Source: CADCVW01 sp035644935
GTDB taxonomy: Bacteria > Pseudomonadota > Alphaproteobacteria > Sphingomonadales > Sphingomonadaceae
Assembly: GCA_035644935.1 (NCBI GenBank)
Contig: DASQNO010000123.1
Coordinates: forward strand, 1 to 17,665
Reading direction: 5' to 3'
DNA: 17,665 nt
Shown here: positions 14,406 through 17,665 of the stretch, piece by piece
Numbering within the stretch: the first letter of the stretch is position 1
Layout: every line of letters starts with the position of its first letter
Program-made: the position numbers and the translations under genes
The notes under the pieces: generated by a model
The model's input: the letters and a program-made list of their open reading frames with translations, nothing else
Told to the model about the DNA's origin: nothing
The model's database searches: none

Positions 14406-14966
14406 CTAAGCCGTCCCGCTGGTCGAACTCAGCAGCCTCGGGTCAATTCCGTTGAGTTGCAGCGCCGCATCCCAGCGCTTGTCCGGTGTCGTATCGAAAA
14501 GCACGCCCGCGTCAGCCTTGCCGGTCAGCCAGCCGTGCCGCGTCATCTCCTCGTCGAGCTGCCCCGCCGCCCAACCGGCATAGCCCAGCGCCACCAGCCA
14601 CTGCCGCGGCCCCTTGCCCTCCGCGATCGCGCGCAGGATATCGAGCGTCCCCGTGAACGCCCACTTCATGCCGACCAGCACCGTATCCTGCCCGCCCCAA
14701 TCGGGCGAATGCAGCACGAAGCCGCGCGACGGCTCCACCGGCCCGCCCCAGTGCACGGGCACGTCGGGCGCGGCGCCCGGCTCGATCTCGACCTGCTCCA
14801 GCAGCCTGTGAAAGCTGAGGTCGCCCAGCACATGCCCGATGCCCAGACCCAGCGCGCCGCCGGCGTCGTGCACGCACAGGGCGATCACGGCCCGCTGAAA
14901 ACGCGGGTCGCTCATGCCGGGCAAGGCCAGCAGCAACTGACCGCTAAGATAGGGCGCGTGGTTCAC
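14406..14966 (-). CDS. YqgE/AlgH family protein (DUF179)
   Basis: A 186-residue cytoplasmic protein of the YqgE/AlgH family, whose biochemical role is not settled. Family features run throughout: YLSGQLLLALPGMSDPRFQRAVI near the N-terminus, GALGLGIGH, VHWGGPVEPSRGFVLHS (about 72-88), and LGYAGWAAGQLDEEM (about 127-141). Length is normal. The start is GTG at 14966, and no strong ribosome site precedes it. The gene is divergent from the peroxiredoxin gene across a 97-bp gap and lies upstream of ahcY on the same strand. The ahcY palindrome and 139 bp separate the two, so they are probably separate transcripts. AlgH was historically linked to alginate control in Pseudomonas; nothing here supports that function. 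Confidence 0.93.
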   Translation of the reverse strand: MNHAPYLSGQLLLALPGMSDPRFQRAVIALCVHDAGGALGLGIGHVLGDLSFHRLLEQVEIEPGAAPDVPVHWGGPVEPSRGFVLHSPDWGGQDTVLVGMKWAFTGTLDILRAIAEGKGPRQWLVALGYAGWAAGQLDEEMTRHGWLTGKADAGVLFDTTPDKRWDAALQLNGIDPRLLSSTSGTA

Positions 14967-15063
14967 GCGTCCGATCTTTAGCCGTAACGCCGGAGGGGTA
15001 AACAGCTTTGCGGGATCGCGGCCGTCCCGCTAGGCCGGTGCAAACATTCGAGGAGCACGACCG
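14967..15063. promoter_or_regulatory. Divergent intergenic region between yqgE and the peroxiredoxin gene
   Basis: These 97 bp must hold start signals for both directions if the genes have their own promoters. What is visible is a ribosome site GAGGAG 8 nt before the peroxiredoxin ATG and a 6-bp inverted repeat GCGGGA-9 nt-TCCCGC (15010-15030) in its leader. No convincing -35/-10 pair or OxyR-like motif could be picked out. Confidence 0.45.
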
Positions 15064-15546
15064 ATGACGATTGCAGTGGGCGAACTCATTCCTTCCGCGA
15101 CACTGACCAGGATCACCTCGGCCGGGCCGCAACAGGTCGACGCCGCGGACTATTTCCGCGGCCGCCGCGTCGCTTTGTTCTCCGTCCCCGGCGCCTTCAC
15201 CCCCACTTGCTCGGCCAAGCACCTGCCCGGCTTCGTCGAGCGTGCGGCCGAACTGCGCGCCAAGGGCATCGACGAGATCGCCTGCACCGCGGTCAACGAT
15301 GCATTCGTCATGGCCGCCTGGGCCGAACAGGGCGGCGCGACGGACAGCGTGACCATGCTTGCCGACGGCAACGGCGATTTTGCCCGGGCGCTCGGGCTGG
15401 ACTCGGACAGCTCCGCCTACGGCATGGGCCGGCGCGGTCGCCGCTACGCAATGATCGTCAACGACGGCCGGGTCGAGCGGCTGGACGTTGAGGCTCCCGG
15501 CGAGTTCCGCGTCAGCTCCGCCGACTACATGCTCGAACGGCTCTGA
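15064..15546 (+). CDS. Peroxiredoxin, Prx5 type
   Basis: A thiol peroxidase that reduces peroxides, probably with glutathione, glutaredoxin or thioredoxin as donor. The 160 residues carry the active-site loop VPGAFTPTCSAKHLPGF with peroxidatic Cys49 and its Thr-X-X-Cys partner, characteristic of the Prx5/AHP5 group. A second cysteine is at 74 (EIACTAVND). Conserved DGNGDFARALGLD, the GMGRRGRRYAMIVNDG beta segment and the C-terminal SSADYMLERL follow family order. The ATG at 15064 is set by GAGGAG 8 nt upstream. The stop codon lies 3 bp before the AMP nucleosidase start, so the two genes are probably co-transcribed. Confidence 0.95.
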   Translation: MTIAVGELIPSATLTRITSAGPQQVDAADYFRGRRVALFSVPGAFTPTCSAKHLPGFVERAAELRAKGIDEIACTAVNDAFVMAAWAEQGGATDSVTMLADGNGDFARALGLDSDSSAYGMGRRGRRYAMIVNDGRVERLDVEAPGEFRVSSADYMLERL

Positions 15547-15549
15547 CGA

Positions 15550-17031
15550 ATGAGTACCCAAATCACGAGCGAACCAGCAGACCCAACCCGCATCGTCGCC
15601 GAACTCGAACGACTCTACGAACAGGCGGTCGGCAACCTTCGCGACGCGCTCTCCGCGTTCATCCGCGAGGGCGTACGTCCGGACAGCGCGGCGCGCGCCG
15701 CCGGCGCCTTCGCCTACCCTGAACTGCGCATCCGTTATCACGGCCACGCCAGCGAGCGCCCGCGCTTCACCCGGTCCTACGGACGCCTGGTGGCCCCTGG
15801 CGACTACCGCATCAGCGTGACGCGCCCCGCTTTGTTCGCCGACTACCTCGTCGAACAGATTGGCCTGCTGGTCGACGCCTACGGCGTCGAGGTCGCCGTC
15901 GGCCCTAGCGACCAGGAGATCCCCTTTCCGTACGTGCTGGACGCCGGCCACGACCTGTCGCTCGACGGTGTATCGGCGGAAGAACTCGCCCGTTTCTTCC
16001 CGGCCACGGAGCTGTCGCAGATCGGCGACGAGGTCGCGGACGGCGTATGGCTGCAGGGGCCGGGCCCACGCCCGCTGGCTTTGTTCGACGGTCTGCGCGT
16101 CGACTATTCGCTCGCGCGCCTCCGCCACTACACGGGCACGCCGGTTGAGCACGTCCAGCGCTATGTGCTGTTCACCAATTATCATCGCTACGTCGACGAG
16201 TTCGTCCGCTACGCCTGCCGGCAGCTGAGCGACGGCATAGGCCCCTACACCGCGCTGTCGGGCGCCGGGAACCTGCTGGTGACGCCGCAGAACGCCGACA
16301 TGCTCGCCGACCCGGCGCGCATCGTCGCGGACGGCGCGTGGCGGCGCCACCAGATGCCCGCCTACCATCTCGTCGCGCCCGGCGGCGAAGGCATAACGCT
16401 GGTCAACATCGGCGTCGGCCCGTCCAACGCCAAGACGATCACCGATCACCTCGCCGTGCTTCGCCCCGAGGCGTGGATGATGATCGGGCACTGCGGCGGC
16501 CTGCGCCCATCGCAACGCATCGGGGACTACGTCCTCGCCCACGCGTACCTCCGCGACGACCACGTCCTCGACGCCGTCCTGCCTCCCGAAATCCCCATCC
16601 CGCCGATCGCCGAGGTCCAGCAGGCGCTCGCCCGCGCGGCCGAGATCGTCTCGGGCGAGGAGGCGGAGGCGCTGAAAGGTCGCCTGCGCACCGGCACTGT
16701 CGTCACGACCGACGACCGCAACTGGGAACTGCGCTTCTCGCGCTCCGCCTTGCGCTTCTCGCAATCGCGCGCGGTTGGCATCGACATGGAATCGGCCACC
16801 ATCGCGGCCCAGGGCTACCGTTTCCGCGTTCCCTACGGCACGCTGCTCTGCGTCTCGGACAAGCCCCTGCACGGCGAGATCAAGCTGCCGGGCCAGGCCA
16901 ACAGCTTCTACGAACGCGCCATTGCCGAACACATGCTGATCGGCATCGCCGCCTGCGACCTTCTCCGCCGCGAGGGCAAGACGCTGCACAGCCGCAAGCT
17001 GCGAGCCTTTAACGAACCGCCGTTCCGGTAA
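15550..17031 (+). CDS. amn: AMP nucleosidase
   Basis: Hydrolyses AMP to adenine and ribose 5-phosphate, helping to control the cellular AMP pool. At 493 residues it matches the two-domain Amn enzymes. The N-terminal AMN domain (about 10-180) includes IRYHGHASERPRFTRSYGRL and DYRISVTRPALFADYL. The C-terminal phosphorylase-like domain includes GVGPSNAKTITDHLAVLRP, MMIGHCGGLRPSQRIGDYVLAHAYLRDDHVLD, VGIDMESATIAAQGYRFRVPYGTLLCVSDKPLHGEIKLPG, and the family's C-terminal KLRAFNEPPFR. It starts 3 bp after the peroxiredoxin stop with no separate ribosome site seen, so it probably relies on translational coupling. The 85-bp repeat begins 13 bp after its stop. Confidence 0.97.
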   Translation: MSTQITSEPADPTRIVAELERLYEQAVGNLRDALSAFIREGVRPDSAARAAGAFAYPELRIRYHGHASERPRFTRSYGRLVAPGDYRISVTRPALFADYLVEQIGLLVDAYGVEVAVGPSDQEIPFPYVLDAGHDLSLDGVSAEELARFFPATELSQIGDEVADGVWLQGPGPRPLALFDGLRVDYSLARLRHYTGTPVEHVQRYVLFTNYHRYVDEFVRYACRQLSDGIGPYTALSGAGNLLVTPQNADMLADPARIVADGAWRRHQMPAYHLVAPGGEGITLVNIGVGPSNAKTITDHLAVLRPEAWMMIGHCGGLRPSQRIGDYVLAHAYLRDDHVLDAVLPPEIPIPPIAEVQQALARAAEIVSGEEAEALKGRLRTGTVVTTDDRNWELRFSRSALRFSQSRAVGIDMESATIAAQGYRFRVPYGTLLCVSDKPLHGEIKLPGQANSFYERAIAEHMLIGIAACDLLRREGKTLHSRKLRAFNEPPFR

Positions 17032-17044
17032 TCATCAACCTCGG

Positions 17045-17129
17045 CGTCATTCCAGCGTAGGCTGGGATCTCGGCGCGATGGCCACCGCACGCTTCACCCG
17101 CTGAGATGCCAGCCTCCGCTGGCACGACG
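17045..17129. repeat. 85-bp double-hairpin palindromic repeat, copy 2
   Basis: Exactly the length of the copy at 4803-4887 and similar in reverse complement at about 71 of 85 positions, including an uninterrupted identical 26-nt core (17064-17089) that spans the central spacer. The right hairpin TGCCAGC-ctcc-GCTGGCA (17107-17124) is a perfect 7-bp stem. The left one (17049-17068) has one T-G wobble. It sits 13 bp past the amn stop, where it may protect the transcript end or act as a terminator. The rest of the 167-bp gap to the next gene shows only a ribosome site, GGAG at 17186-17189. Confidence 0.85.
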
Positions 17130-17198
17130 CAGACAGGGATACACCCGCCCCTCCACGAGTTACCCAGCCGAACCCCAACCCTCCCGGAGCACACCCCC

Positions 17199-17665
17199 AT
17201 GGCCCTCAGCCTCAAGCCGCTGTCCGAGCAAGTCATCGTCATCACCGGCGCATCCAGCGGCATCGGTCTCGCCACCGCGCAGATGGCGGCCGATCGCGGC
17301 GCCAAGGTCGTGCTGGTCGCACGCAACTCCGAAGCGCTCGACGAGATCGTCGTCGGCATCAACAATCGCGGCGGCAAGGCGCTGCACGTTGACGCCGACG
17401 TCGCGGACGAGGACACGGCCGAGCGCATCGCCGACCGCGCGATCGAGGCGTTCGGCGGCTTCGACACCTGGGTCAACAACGCGGCGGCCGCGCTCTACGC
17501 CCGGCTGGAGGACGTCAGCATCGCGGAACATCGTCGCGTCTTCGACGTCGGCTATTTCGGCCTCGTGCTCGGCAGCTTGGAGGCCGCGCGTCACTTGAGG
17601 ACCCGGGGCGGTGCGATCATCAATGTCGGCTCGATCCTGTCCGACCGCGCGGTTCCCGTGCAGGG
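17199..17665 (+). CDS. Short-chain dehydrogenase/reductase, N-terminal ~155 residues (3' end cut by window edge)
   Basis: Translation from the ATG at 17199 is open to the window end and gives a classical SDR Rossmann domain. Visible are TGASSGIG (17-24) for the dinucleotide, VLVARNSEAL with an Arg after strand 2 that favours NADP(H), DADVADED (64-71), WVNNAAAALYARLEDVS for the NNAA structural motif (about 92-96), and INVGSILSDRAVPVQG with the expected catalytic Ser. The YxxxK catalytic pair lies beyond the edge. GGAG 9 nt upstream supports the start. The substrate cannot be told; many SDRs of this form are annotated only as oxidoreductases. Confidence 0.9.
   Translation, partial: MALSLKPLSEQVIVITGASSGIGLATAQMAADRGAKVVLVARNSEALDEIVVGINNRGGKALHVDADVADEDTAERIADRAIEAFGGFDTWVNNAAAALYARLEDVSIAEHRRVFDVGYFGLVLGSLEAARHLRTRGGAIINVGSILSDRAVPVQ

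Noticed and set aside
15010..15030. GCGGGA-TCCCGC inverted repeat as a terminator
   Set aside because: The stem is only 6 bp with a 9-nt loop and no following T-run, and it lies in the leader of the peroxiredoxin gene.
14944..16989. A 681-codon open frame on the minus strand opposite the peroxiredoxin and AMP nucleosidase genes
   Set aside because: The plus strand encodes two clear full-length enzymes there. The antisense frame has low-complexity Ala/Gly/Val/Arg/Asp composition typical of a high-GC shadow and no recognisable domain.
17009..17479. A 156-codon minus-strand frame over the second repeat and the SDR start
   Set aside because: Part of it is a translation of the palindromic repeat and the rest is antisense to a clear SDR domain.

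Overview
The window is GC-rich DNA (roughly two thirds G+C by eye) from an alphaproteobacterium, most likely a sphingomonad. Three things point there. The first is the gene order ahcY ... divL-like kinase - tsaE - amgK - murU - addB - addA. The second is the alphaproteobacterial type of AddB. The third is a large TonB-dependent receptor with the EIVITGSRI plug start common in Sphingomonadales. No rRNA, tRNA, CRISPR array, transposase or phage gene is visible. No gene-free stretch exceeds about 170 bp.

Minus-strand block (1-9476), transcribed right to left. A PAS-domain kinase-like protein has tyrosine where histidine kinases carry the phospho-acceptor histidine, the hallmark of DivL. It is followed by tsaE, amgK, murU, addB and addA (addA runs off the left edge). 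divL/tsaE and tsaE/amgK meet at ATGA overlaps or longer ones, and addB/addA overlap by 11 bp, so the block reads as translationally coupled units. An 85-bp double-hairpin repeat sits between murU and addB. The block joins cell-cycle signalling, tRNA t6A modification, peptidoglycan-sugar recycling and double-strand-break repair.

Middle (9477-14966), also minus strand. A TonB-dependent receptor closed by a good rho-independent terminator lies between ahcY and divL. ahcY has a perfect 20-bp palindrome upstream that looks like an operator for methionine-cycle control. A YqgE/AlgH-family gene lies further upstream.

Right part (14967-17665), plus strand. A Prx5-type peroxiredoxin and AMP nucleosidase are separated by 3 bp and probably form one operon, divergent from yqgE. 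A second copy of the 85-bp repeat, in the opposite orientation, follows. A short-chain dehydrogenase then runs off the right edge.

No wholly new system stands out. The items most worth a second look are the DivL-type tyrosine, the repeat pair with a compensatory stem change, the ahcY palindrome, and the receptor gene placed in an otherwise familiar gene neighbourhood.
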